From contig JADRCO010000439.1 in the NCBI GenBank assembly GCA_021464525.1, positions 1-33,768 of the forward strand: DNA of 33,768 nucleotides. The letters are read 5' to 3'. Below are positions 22,211 through 30,600 of the stretch, one piece after another. The notes below the pieces were generated by a model, which saw nothing but the letters and a program-made list of their open reading frames with translations, was not told the origin of the DNA and made no database searches. The position numbers and the translations under genes were made by a program. Within the stretch, counting starts at the first letter, position 1, and the number at the start of each line of letters is the position of its first letter. This DNA comes from Rhizophagus sp. LPA8_4_AMF (lineage: Eukaryota > Glomeromycota > Glomeromycetes > Glomerales > Glomeraceae).

Positions 22211-22455
22211 GTTGTCTTTATTTACTGATATTATCAATAATACTATAAAAAAGAAACCATTCATTCTTTAATCAAAATAAACAGTACTTTCATTCATATT
22301 TGACTAAACTAAGTTATCGTTCGGTGTACTAGATCATCTAACTCATCATTTATTTACAGTTTCATAAAATACTGATGTTATCAATGATATTATAAAAAGA
22401 ATTCATTTGTTCTTGAATTACAAATAAACAGTGCTTTCATTCATAAATAACCAAA
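22211..22455 (+). repeat. two direct repeats, offset 147 bp, upstream of the 325-aa gene
   Basis: ACTGATATTATCAATAATAC (22224) recurs as ACTGATGTTATCAATGATAT (22371). AACAGTACTTTCATTCAT (22280) recurs as AACAGTGCTTTCATTCAT (22427). Both anchors give an offset of 147. The repeats lie 150-390 bases before the start codon. Confidence 0.8.
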
Positions 22456-22540
22456 ATTAGCTGTTATTATAAGATCTATAAAATCAAAGAAAGTAAATGA
22501 GTATAATTTTTATGATATACCATTTCGTTTAGAGAATTTT

Positions 22541-22550
22541 TATATAAATA
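22541..22550 (+). promoter_or_regulatory. TATA-like box of the 325-aa gene
   Basis: TATATAAATA lies 63 bases before the ATG. A comparable TATATAAAA lies at 28746, before the paralogue. The last A also starts an in-frame 17-codon upstream frame (ATG at 22550) whose TAA directly abuts the main ATG. Confidence 0.5.
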
Positions 22551-22603
22551 TGGTGTCTCTCATTTCTTCAGTTTGGCTGCTAAACTCCCAAGTCCCAGCA
22601 TAA

Positions 22604-23581
22604 ATGGCATCAGGAGCTATACATATCATAAGTAAATTATTGAATCCTATACCTCAATATGTGTTGGGCTGTTTACCAGCCATAGCAATAATAGGAGTAT
22701 CACCGAAGGAGAAGTTTACAGAAAAGTTGACATGGGTATTGCGATGTCTTGGTTGTCCATTTACGGGATTGCTCTATTCCTGTAGCGTCGGAAAAGACGA
22801 AGTAAAGCTCTGTATTTACTGGCTTTCATCAGAATATTTTACAACCAAAGTTGAAAAAGAACAAGGCGAACCACCAAAACAACTTGGCCATAGACCTGTC
22901 GGAGTTAACGCAATGTTAGTGGACAAGGAACAGGACAAATATAAAGATATAGTGACATATATAAACCGATGTACAGCAAGAGCATCTGTATTAGAGAGAT
23001 TGTCCTCGTTAGTGTCGATCTATTATATAGTAGTCGGCGTAATCGCAGCAATATCCAGGACGACAGGACAGTTTAGTTGTGAAGATTGGCCATATATATC
23101 ATTGTTATTATCCTGGACAATTCCAGCAGTATTCAAGAGAGCATTTTCGGGAACCCTAGTAGTTAAAGACCCTATTAATGAGTTTCCTCAAGACACACAA
23201 ATAATTATGAAACCAGCAAAAAATAGCGATAGCTACAAAAAGCATAAACTTTTTACCGTCACGCTTGTGGCTTTTATATCAATTGTATATCCTTGGATAA
23301 CAGTATTTTTAGCGTACTACACACCTCCAGTTGGATATTATTGTCGGAGCAAATATCTCACAATATTTTGTTCCGTATGGTCATTTAACAGTTTTTTGGC
23401 ATATATAAGCCACTTGAATAAAGAAAAAGACGTAGAAGGTCATTCATGGATTCATATTTGGTTTTCCTTTTGTGGTTTTATATTAGGAATTTTTTTGTTT
23501 GTTCTAGCCTTGTTTACCAATAATATCGAATGGTGGGGTATGTTCAATGATCCTAATTGTGCTACATCCTGTGATGTCTAA
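22604..23581 (+). CDS. multi-pass membrane protein of unknown function, 325 aa
   Basis: Member of the same unnamed family as the genes at 11811 and 28792. Hydrophobic segments lie near residues 18-34 (weak), 132-152, 162-178, 216-240, 250-270 and 283-305. The cytosolic or lumenal loop at about 62-128 is charged and carries the Pro-rich KEQGEPPKQL. Conserved blocks are WVLRCLGCPFTGLLYSC (44-60), NRCTARASVLERLSSLVS (121-138), CEDWPYI (159-165), FTVTLVAFISIVYPWITVFL (217-236) and YYTPPVGYYCRSKY (238-251). Family-conserved cysteines include C48, C51, C60, C70, C123, C159, C247 and C256. By hand count, 256 of 325 positions (about 79%) match the 28792 protein. The ATG at 22604 follows an in-frame TAA directly and fits the paralogue start (MA). 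A TATA-like box lies 63 bases upstream. AATAAATAAAAT near 23772 may signal polyadenylation. No intron and no known catalytic motif. Confidence 0.87.
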   Translation: MASGAIHIISKLLNPIPQYVLGCLPAIAIIGVSPKEKFTEKLTWVLRCLGCPFTGLLYSCSVGKDEVKLCIYWLSSEYFTTKVEKEQGEPPKQLGHRPVGVNAMLVDKEQDKYKDIVTYINRCTARASVLERLSSLVSIYYIVVGVIAAISRTTGQFSCEDWPYISLLLSWTIPAVFKRAFSGTLVVKDPINEFPQDTQIIMKPAKNSDSYKKHKLFTVTLVAFISIVYPWITVFLAYYTPPVGYYCRSKYLTIFCSVWSFNSFLAYISHLNKEKDVEGHSWIHIWFSFCGFILGIFLFVLALFTNNIEWWGMFNDPNCATSCDV

Positions 23582-24280
23582 AGCTTAATCAAAGACCGAA
23601 GATCTTTTAGGAAATACCATATTTTCAAAGGCTTAAAATAATTATACTATTACACTAAAAATAAGTCGCAAAGCTATTCAAAACTAAAGTTATTTTGATA
23701 AGGGAAATTGATTTAAAATGTATATTTTTTTTTTTGTTAGATTTTCAATTTATGTATGTTATTCTTTATCAATAATAAATAAAATATATTATTGTTAAAA
23801 CAATATCTCGTTGAAACTGGAATTAAAAAGAATGTTTAATAAATAAGATTTATATAATAAATTGAAAAATTCTGATTTATTCCTATCAAACTTTTATATA
23901 AAGTATAATTGACTCCGTACATCTAAAAAGATCTACAGTACCTAATGGTGCAAGGAATGACCGAACGTGAAGCCAGTGTTCCAAAATAATTAAGCGGTAT
24001 TACGCAATTGAATATTATTTTTGTTTAATTTCGAAATATCATTTAATTTTCTTTGTAACAAACGAAAAATATCGTAAATATATATATATATACTGTATGT
24101 ACTTTTCGATTATTGGATAGTTGCTACCGTATATTATTTTACTTACTATATATTTGTAAAATTCATTGTTTTCTCTTTATTTAGTGATTTTAAATTGTCT
24201 TAGATGTTGATACGCAAATATTTTTTAAAATTGCACTTGTACGTCTTAGAATGATGAATCTCCATTTTATTAAGTATAAT

Positions 24281-24406
24281 CCCTGTAAAAAATGTTAATC
24301 CGTGTTTTATATTCCATGATTTTTCCGCGAATGTATCATTTTCACGGAATTTTTACGAAAGCCACGGAGAAATAATGGAAATATTCGGATAAAAATTTTT
24401 ATAAGG
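24281..24406. mobile_element. small palindromic MITE, CCCTATAAAA family, copy 3
   Basis: About 126 bp, from CCCTGTAAAAAATGTTAATC to AAAAATTTTTATAAGG, with inner words TTTTCACGGAATTTTTACG. The paralogous unit at about 30590-30605 reads GTATAATATAAAAGAA with no insert, whereas here GTATAAT and ATATAAAAAGTA flank the element. It is more diverged than copies 1 and 2. Confidence 0.75.
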
Positions 24407-24610
24407 AATATAAAAAGTACAAAAATTACAGTCTTATTTATATAGTTAAACTTACAATGGCGGATTCACATTATGGAAACGTCAGCATTCCGACTAGAAA
24501 AAACTAAAATTTAAGCTTCCGTTTAAGAAATGTTGAATATTGAATAAATTGTTTTCAAAGAATGTGAGATAAATCAGATAATTTTGTTCATGTAACTTTT
24601 ATTTACACGA

Positions 24611-24670
24611 AAAATTATTTCTATCCTAATGTCATTTTATAACTGAATCAGAATCGACACTTACCACTAG
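24611..24670 (-). repeat. tRNA-like module, right part split off by an insertion
   Basis: The array words lead in (GGCGGATTCACATTATGGAA at 24461, CACGAAAAATT at 24606), then CTATCCTAATG and ATAACTGAATCAGAATC, then TTACCACTAG. The element at 24673 begins exactly after this, inside the expected right arm. Confidence 0.55.
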
Positions 24671-24672
24671 TA

Positions 24673-25227
24673 GTGGTGATCGTCACCACACAAAAAATAT
24701 TTTTTTTTTGAATTTTCAATTGTCCACGTTAGTTGTTTGAGTGTTGGATCGCCATCATTCGCTATTGTACGCAACTGATGTCGTACTGTTGTTATTTCGG
24801 TCAGGGCAATTTCTCACAGTGTCCTGGTTGCCCACAGGAATAACAAGTGATCTTCCCGTTTAGCGATTGTTGCTGTTAAAATTTTTGACTGAGATATTAT
24901 TATAATCATAATATAAATAACATTATATGTAAATTTATGAGTAGAACAAGTTTCTCTTAGGTTTTAAAGAATGTTGTTCAGATAGATTTTGAGAAAACCG
25001 GGAAAATTTGATTTTATAAGTATAATACAATTTTTAGCTTTAAAAAAAAAAAAAATTTTTTTACTGTTTTTCAAAATTTTAATGCGATTAGTATTTAAAA
25101 TAAATTTGGTTTACACATTTATTATTTAAATTGGAATTTTTGAAAAAAATTTATGACGTGTTTTTTTTAACTCTGGCCAAAATTATAATTTTCGGCCAGA
25201 ATTAAGTGGTGTGGTGACGATCACCAC
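24673..25227. mobile_element. old terminal-inverted-repeat element with a zinc-knuckle remnant
   Basis: The ends are a perfect 19-bp inverted pair, GTGGTGATCGTCACCACAC (24673-24691) and its reverse complement (25209-25227). Each end is itself palindromic. A minus-strand remnant near 24805-24865 shows a CCHC zinc-knuckle signature (CYSCGQPGHC), a motif known from nucleic-acid-binding proteins of several mobile-element classes. The family is not settled. The body is decayed and not coding as it stands, so this is treated as a fossil. A hairpin TGGCCAAAATTATAATTTTC and its partner (25172-25205) share GGCCAGAATTA with the MITE at 6988. Confidence 0.6.
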
Positions 25228-25859
25228 CGGTGATCTTTAATTATAATTATGAAAAAAATTACATTATTATTCTTAGGTTTAAAAAGAAAATTAATCCTCT
25301 TTTGAATTAATAAACTTTAACTAGTGAAAAATAAGGTTTTAAGTTTGAACGACTATTCTATAAAAACAGTCCATATAGGGAAAGTGTTAAAATTGTTATA
25401 TAATTAATATTTCACATAGGATGTGAAAAACTTTAAATGGTGACGGAACTGAGGTAATGTGGAACTGAACCGGGAACCTAAAGATTCCGATTTCTTACGC
25501 CACCACATGTGTTAGACACTCAGGACACTCACCATTTAATCCGGTTAATTAGTTTATCGATTTATTTTTAATGTTAAAAATATAAGAATTAAGTACAGTA
25601 TAAAAAATATTTTATAGGGTTTATTAAATACTAACTCAATTATATTTAATTTATCAGAAAAACAATGGCTGACAGAATTCTTTTTGATTATTAACATTAT
25701 GTGTATAGTCGCTAGTGATAAGAGTATAACATAGGATAGTACCGTTTATTAACTAGTCTTTTATCAGAAAAAAAAGTAAAAATATGTATTAGTATTTTTT
25801 TGAACAACCAATAGGAAAATCCGAAAAAGCAATGGTTGGCTGAACAAAAATATATCCCT
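25228..25859. other. partial array units between the two large duplicated units
   Basis: Array landmarks continue (AAGGTTTTAAGTTTGAACGA near 25331, AATTATATTTAATTTATC near 25640, AATGGCTGACAGAATTC near 25663). The stretch is thus the same kind of sequence as 13.3-20.9 kb. No gene. Confidence 0.6.
25434..25538 (-). repeat. tRNA-like hairpin module 9
   Basis: Perfect 10-bp outer stem TAAATGGTGA/TCACCATTTA plus CTGAG/CTCAG inside. Minus-strand B-box-like GGTTCAGTTCC (10 of 11 of the consensus). Confidence 0.72.
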
Positions 25860-26183
25860 ATTAATTTAAACATAATTTGCACTACAATGTTATTCAGTAC
25901 AGTTATTAAACTTTATAATTATTATAGTAACCTTATAAAAGAATAATTTAATATTTTGATAAGTGAAGTCATAAAACATTTACAGTTTACGTTAAGTCAA
26001 TACACAGAATTCATAGCAAAAATTTTAGCCAAATATTTGTGCGATATTTGATGTGGAAAACCTCTGTCAAGAGCAACATATTTTTGTTCATGAGAAAATA
26101 TTATTAATTCTTTTTTCGAGTTAATGGAAATCTCTCAATATTCCAAAAAAATAAAAGGTATCCATTTAAGAGGTGAATCTTCA

Positions 26184-26295
26184 ATTAAAGTGTTTGACAG
26201 TAGGCTGGCTTATTATTAGTGTGTAACTGAACCAAGAACCTGCAGTATTCTTGTTACTTACGTCACTTGAACCACTAAGACAGCCACACTTTGAT
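26184..26295 (-). repeat. tRNA-like hairpin module 10
   Basis: Outer arms ATTAAAGTGT and ACACTTTGAT. The core is GTAACTGAACCAAGAACCTG with inner stem GTAAC/GTTAC, and A-box-like CTTAGTGGTTCAAG on the minus strand. Counterpart of the module at 20656 in the other large unit. Confidence 0.72.
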
Positions 26296-27135
26296 CTTCT
26301 TTTTAGTCTTTCATTGTCCTAATAGGAAAAAGGTAACAGCTAATCGAAAATAAATATTAAATTATAGAAATAGCAAATCAAATTAATACCGTTTAGTTAC
26401 TTTTAAACGAACTAAGAACTTTCAGTTATTCTTAGCACTTAACTTACAATCCAGATTCTTTTATCAAAGGAATGAAAGAATATAGTCGATCGTTCAAGCC
26501 ACAAATTATATATATATATTTATGATATATATCATAAATAAATAAGAAAAAGTATTTCTTTTTTTGATCTGTCAGCTATGCCATTTATTACAATAATGCA
26601 TTTGATAATGTTTATATCATTTCAAAACTTAACTAATTTATATTAAGACGATATAAATTACTCATTTTTAGTACTAATTCTTTAGAAGGATCCTTTGTGT
26701 ACAGTACAATAAAAATGTAAAAAAGTAATAATTACAATCAAATTATAAGTATCATTTCTATAAAGCCATTTTTACGTAAAACAAACATGATAAGCAGTAT
26801 CGTTTTCGTTGACTTGCTTTCTCATTTTTAAATTCTCATAATTGTACAAAGAAATCTTTGTTAGCAATTAAATTAAAAAAAGTTTCTTTATAATTCTTCC
26901 TTTGAAATAATTAACGATAATCACAAATGATTTAAAAACACTAGAGTAAATAAAGTTATTGATCCCGTGACTGCAACTTTTCATCATTTGTTGTAAGAAT
27001 CCTAGAAAGTTCGGCCTAATTTGAATAGCTCGCACTGTCATATAGTCTATCATCGCTTTTTAAAATCGGAATAAGGAGCCTAAAAGTATCGGCAATTGTT
27101 TTGCGGAATGTGCGTAATTTCTGTTACAGTAATAT

Positions 27136-27325
27136 CCCTATAAAAACTTTAAACCGTTATTTCTGTAAAAACTTCGTAAAAGTGAACCTTTTACGGATCC
27201 ATTCACGGAAAACGTAAATGATTCGATAAATTTCGTGATATAAGGAAGGTTATTAATTCCGGAAATATGAGCCTTTTACAGAAAAAAGATGGAATATAAA
27301 AAACGGATCGACTTTTTTTACAGGG
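27136..27325. mobile_element. small palindromic MITE, CCCTATAAAA family, copy 4
   Basis: A 190-bp element, CCCTATAAAAACTTTAAACC to GACTTTTTTTACAGGG, the longest copy in the window. The inner words TTTCTGTAAAAACTTCG and ATGGAATATAAAAAACGG match copy 1 and copy 3. The equivalent place of the other large unit (near 21520) lacks it. Confidence 0.78.
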
Positions 27326-28313
27326 TATAAATTTTCTATAAACACTATATATAATTCTAAATTCCCTTTTTATTTTATAACTGCTTGCTTTTCTTATATT
27401 CAGTTTTTTTAAGTATGTCATTACCATTTTATAGTCTGTTTTATCCAAAACTTTATTAGAAGCTGATATAAAAGATTCACAGCAGCGGCTCACCCCTCCT
27501 ATATAACATTTTTTTTTTATCCTATATTGCATTATTACTTTGTCAAATATATCTAACGTTATGTCTATAATTAAATTTACTTATGTTTTTAAGCATATAA
27601 TTACAGTACGAAAACGTCGTAATACGATGGATGTATTTCAAATTAGTGTGATCAATGTGATTGAAATCTCAGTCTTGATATACACGATACACGTCAACTT
27701 AAAAGCAATCAGTTTACCGACAATCATTTTACAAATAAAAAGCTTAAGTCCTATTATAATTTTATTAATTTTCAAAAAATTGGGAAATCCCTTATTACTA
27801 TTACGGCTATTACGGCATAAAGTTACAACTTTATGGCAAATACAGCCTGTTGCGATTATTACGGCAACCAACGCGTAATTACTGCTAACAAAAAATATGA
27901 AAAGTGGTTTAGTTTTTTCTATATATACCAGCTTTTCCCTCCTACATATTTGTTCTATATTGCGGCAATGGCACGTGTTGTAAACATGTGATCTGAACAT
28001 TCTAAACATTTTGAAGATCTGTGTCACCTAATAAATGTTACTTAGCGTCTTCTTCCTCATTTGTTAAGATTCTACCTAGTATGGTTCTCCTTTTTTATAT
28101 ATATAGAAATATACAAAATGGGCTCACTGTATATAAAATGTACAAAAAGTATAGCCTTCTTTGCATATTTCCTATGTATTTTATGGACATCTTATAAATA
28201 TTTTATGTATACTGTACATTTTACATTCATTTTATGTATGTTTTTTGAACGTTCCTTTCTTATAGGGTTATCTCATGATATTTCCTAATTTTGTATTTGG
28301 AAAACTTATATTT
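27326..28313. other. unmatched spacer, no gene accepted
   Basis: Several open frames of 75-129 codons overlap on both strands (27203-27532 and 27638-28027 minus; 27540-27878 and 28061-28288 plus). None has a recognisable domain, they overlap each other, and their composition follows the AT-rich background. No homologous sequence is seen in the other large unit, so the stretch may be an insertion or a deletion in the other copy. Confidence 0.45.
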
Positions 28314-28584
28314 TCATTATCTTAATGTTTTTGATTAGACTACTCATGATTTCTGCATTGTTTATGCATTTGTTATTGATGAATCAAATTCTAAATCTCG
28401 TTTTTATTCTTTTTGTTTGATCTTTTTCTATCAATCAATTAGCGTATTTCAGGTAAATTTCCATTATCTTAATGTTTTTGATTAGATTACTCATGATTCC
28501 TGCATTTTTTATGTATTTGCTATTGATGCATCAAATTCTGAATCTTTTTGTTTGATCTATTTCTATCAATTGGCGTATTTCAGG
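28314..28584 (+). repeat. two direct repeats, offset 147 bp, upstream of the 324-aa gene
   Basis: CATTATCTTAATGTTTTTGA (28315) recurs at 28462. TTATTGATGAATCAAATTCT (28373) recurs as CTATTGATGCATCAAATTCT (28520). Both give an offset of 147. Later a 16-base loss shortens the second copy (GCGTATTTCAGG at 28442 and 28573). The sequence is unrelated to the repeats at 22211. Confidence 0.85.
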
Positions 28585-28745
28585 TTTTTTTTTATTTGTT
28601 TAAATTTTTTTTATTTTTGTCGAATATATCTTTACGGAATTTAGGTATATATAATTCTTACTTGTAATACCTATTTTTTTACGTTTACGTTTTTTTTAAC
28701 GTTTACGTACAAGAATTTGCAAAAATTTTAACATTTTAATATGAA

Positions 28746-28754
28746 TATATAAAA
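28746..28754 (+). promoter_or_regulatory. TATA-like box of the 324-aa gene
   Basis: TATATAAAA lies 46 bases before the ATG, comparable in place to the one before the paralogue at 22604. The last 25 bases before the ATG (TTGCTAAATTCCAGTATAA) match the paralogue leader with small gaps. Confidence 0.45.
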
Positions 28755-28791
28755 AAACTTTTTTTACTTTAATTGCTAAATTCCAGTATAA

Positions 28792-29766
28792 ATGGCACCA
28801 GAAGTTATTGATTTCATAAGTAAATTATTAAATCCTATACCTCAATATGTGTTGGGTTCCTTACCGGCTATTGCAATAATGGGAGCATCCCCGAAGGGGA
28901 AGTTTACGGAAAAATTTACATGGGTATTGCGATGTCTTGGCTGTCCATTTACAGGATTGCTCTATTCCTGTAACGTCGGAAATGACGAAGTAAAGCTCTG
29001 TATTTACTGGCTTTCATCAAAATATTTTACAATCGAAGTTGAAAAAGAACAAGGCGAACCACCACAACCAAAACAACTTGACCACATACCTGTCGGAGTT
29101 TACGCAATGTTAGTGGACAAGAGACAGGAAAATTATAAAGATATAAAGACATATACTAATCGATGCACAGCAAGAGCATCTGTGCTAGAAAGATTGTCAT
29201 CATTGGTATCAATATATTACATAGTAGTTGGTGTAGCCGCAGCAATATCCAGGACAACAGGACAGTTTGGTTGTGAAGATTGGCCATATATATCCGTGTT
29301 ATTATCCTGGACAATTCCAGCAGTATTCAAGAGAGCATTTTCGGGAACTCAAGTAGTTAAAGACCCTATTGATGAGTTTCCGACAGGCACACAAATAATT
29401 ATGAAACCAGTAGTTACAGGCCACGAAAAGCATAAACTTTTTACCGTTACATTAATTGCCTTTGTATCCATAGTATATCCCTGGATAACAGTATTCTTAG
29501 CGTACTACACACCCCCAGTTGGATATTATTGTCGGAGCAAATATCTCTCAGTATTTTGTTCCATATGGTCATTTAACAGTTTTTTAGCATATATAAGTCA
29601 CTTGATTAAAGAAAAAGAAGTGGAAGGCAAATCGTATCTTCATGTTTGGTTTAGCATTTGGGGTTTTTTAGTAGCAATTGGATTGTTTATTCTAGCCTTG
29701 TTTGCCAATAATGTCAAATGGTGGGGAATATTCAACGAACAAGTATGCCGTATTGCAAAATGTTGA
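28792..29766 (+). CDS. multi-pass membrane protein of unknown function, 324 aa
   Basis: Closest paralogue of the 22604 protein (about 79% identical by hand count) and a more distant one of the 11811 protein. It has the same plan: LLNPIPQYVLG near the N terminus, WVLRCLGCPFTGLLYSC (44-60), a charged loop with KEQGEPPQPKQL (85-96), NRCTARASVLERLSSLVS (123-140), CEDWPYI (161-167), hydrophobic spans near 134-154, 164-180, 216-240, 250-270 and 283-305, YYTPPVGYYCRSKY (238-251), and a C-terminal ANN-WWG. The extreme N and C termini and the 60-120 loop vary most, while the membrane spans and cysteine blocks are kept. This suggests the protein is still under constraint. Two short indels relative to the 22604 protein are both multiples of three. 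C23 of that protein is Ser here. No intron and no recognised family name; transporter, receptor or structural roles cannot be separated from sequence alone. Confidence 0.87.
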   Translation: MAPEVIDFISKLLNPIPQYVLGSLPAIAIMGASPKGKFTEKFTWVLRCLGCPFTGLLYSCNVGNDEVKLCIYWLSSKYFTIEVEKEQGEPPQPKQLDHIPVGVYAMLVDKRQENYKDIKTYTNRCTARASVLERLSSLVSIYYIVVGVAAAISRTTGQFGCEDWPYISVLLSWTIPAVFKRAFSGTQVVKDPIDEFPTGTQIIMKPVVTGHEKHKLFTVTLIAFVSIVYPWITVFLAYYTPPVGYYCRSKYLSVFCSIWSFNSFLAYISHLIKEKEVEGKSYLHVWFSIWGFLVAIGLFILALFANNVKWWGIFNEQVCRIAKC

Positions 29767-30251
29767 AATCTAAAATTTTGGGGTGACCAAAGTTTTTTTT
29801 AAGAAATATCATATTTCAAAGAACCTAAATTATTTATATTATAAAATCTCAAAAGTCGTGAATCTATTCAAAACTAAAAAAAGAAATCGGTTAATTATAT
29901 TATTATGTAGTTTTTTTTTCGTTACTTTCTTCTTTTTTTGTTAAAATTTTAACAACTCTTTAATAAAAATATAACTATTAAAAAAATTAAACATTTCGTT
30001 ATTGATCAAATTGAAATTAATCTCGTCGAAACTGGAACTAAAAATGAAAAAAATATTTAATAAGATTGATATAATAAATTAAAAAAATTCGCTGATTTGC
30101 TTTTTTTCTTTGAAAATTATCTCTGTACAAGTGATCTAATAGAGTTGTGAATGCAAAGAATAACTGAAGGCTATCTGTTACTTTTTGTTAAGAAATGAAG
30201 TAATTCTTCTGTAGCAAAGGCTTTAAAAAGGTCGAAGGACATTTACACATC

Positions 30252-30325
30252 GATAAAACCGTGTCCTAGTGTGATGTAAGTAATAAGAATAACTGCAGGT
30301 TCTTGATTCAATTACGCAGAGCCAC
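30252..30325 (+). repeat. tRNA-like module in the opposite orientation
   Basis: The B-box side reads on the plus strand: GTGTCCTAGTGTGATGTAAG, then ACTGCAGGTTCTTGATTCAA and TTACGC. This aligns to the reverse complement of module 10. It is the only inverted copy seen, and its outer arms no longer pair well. Confidence 0.65.
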
Positions 30326-30600
30326 AAAAAGATAACGTAAAATACTGGATTACCTACACATAAATGAGGTTAATTCATGACCAGTTGGCATATAATTCAA
30401 TGTTCAATAAAATTCTTTTCAAAACTATTGGATAGTTGCTATTGTATATTGTTTTACTTGATATTTGTAAAGTTCATTGTTTTCTCTTTATTTTATGATG
30501 TTAAATTACCTTATTAGATGTTGATTCGCAAATATTTCTTCGCATAATTATAAATTGCACTTGAACGACTTGAATCTCCATTTAGTAAAAGTATAATATA

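Larger units (their letters stand above)
20030..24280. repeat. large duplicated unit, copy 1 (carries the 325-aa gene)
   Basis: Most of this span can be matched in order to 25860-30600. Shared anchors are AACTCTGTCAAGAG (20412/26062), the tRNA-like module (20656/26187), AATCCAGATTCTTTATC near 21000/26450, TAAATTAAAAAA-TTTCTT near 21265/26870, GATCGGAATAAGGGGCCTAA (21463/27065), the coding sequence, ATCTCGTTGAAACTGGAA (23804/30020), and TATTGGATAGTTGCTA near 24112/30428. Divergence is appreciable in spacers. Edges are approximate. Confidence 0.8.
25860..30600. repeat. large duplicated unit, copy 2 (carries the 324-aa gene)
   Basis: Counterpart of 20030-24280 with the same anchor order. It is longer because of a 190-bp MITE at 27136 and an unmatched stretch of roughly 1.4 kb (27330-28740) before the gene. 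It lacks the MITE found at 24281 in copy 1. Confidence 0.78.

Noticed and set aside
27203-28288. Four open frames of 75-129 codons on both strands
   Set aside because: They overlap one another, have background-like composition, show no domain and have no counterpart in the other large unit.
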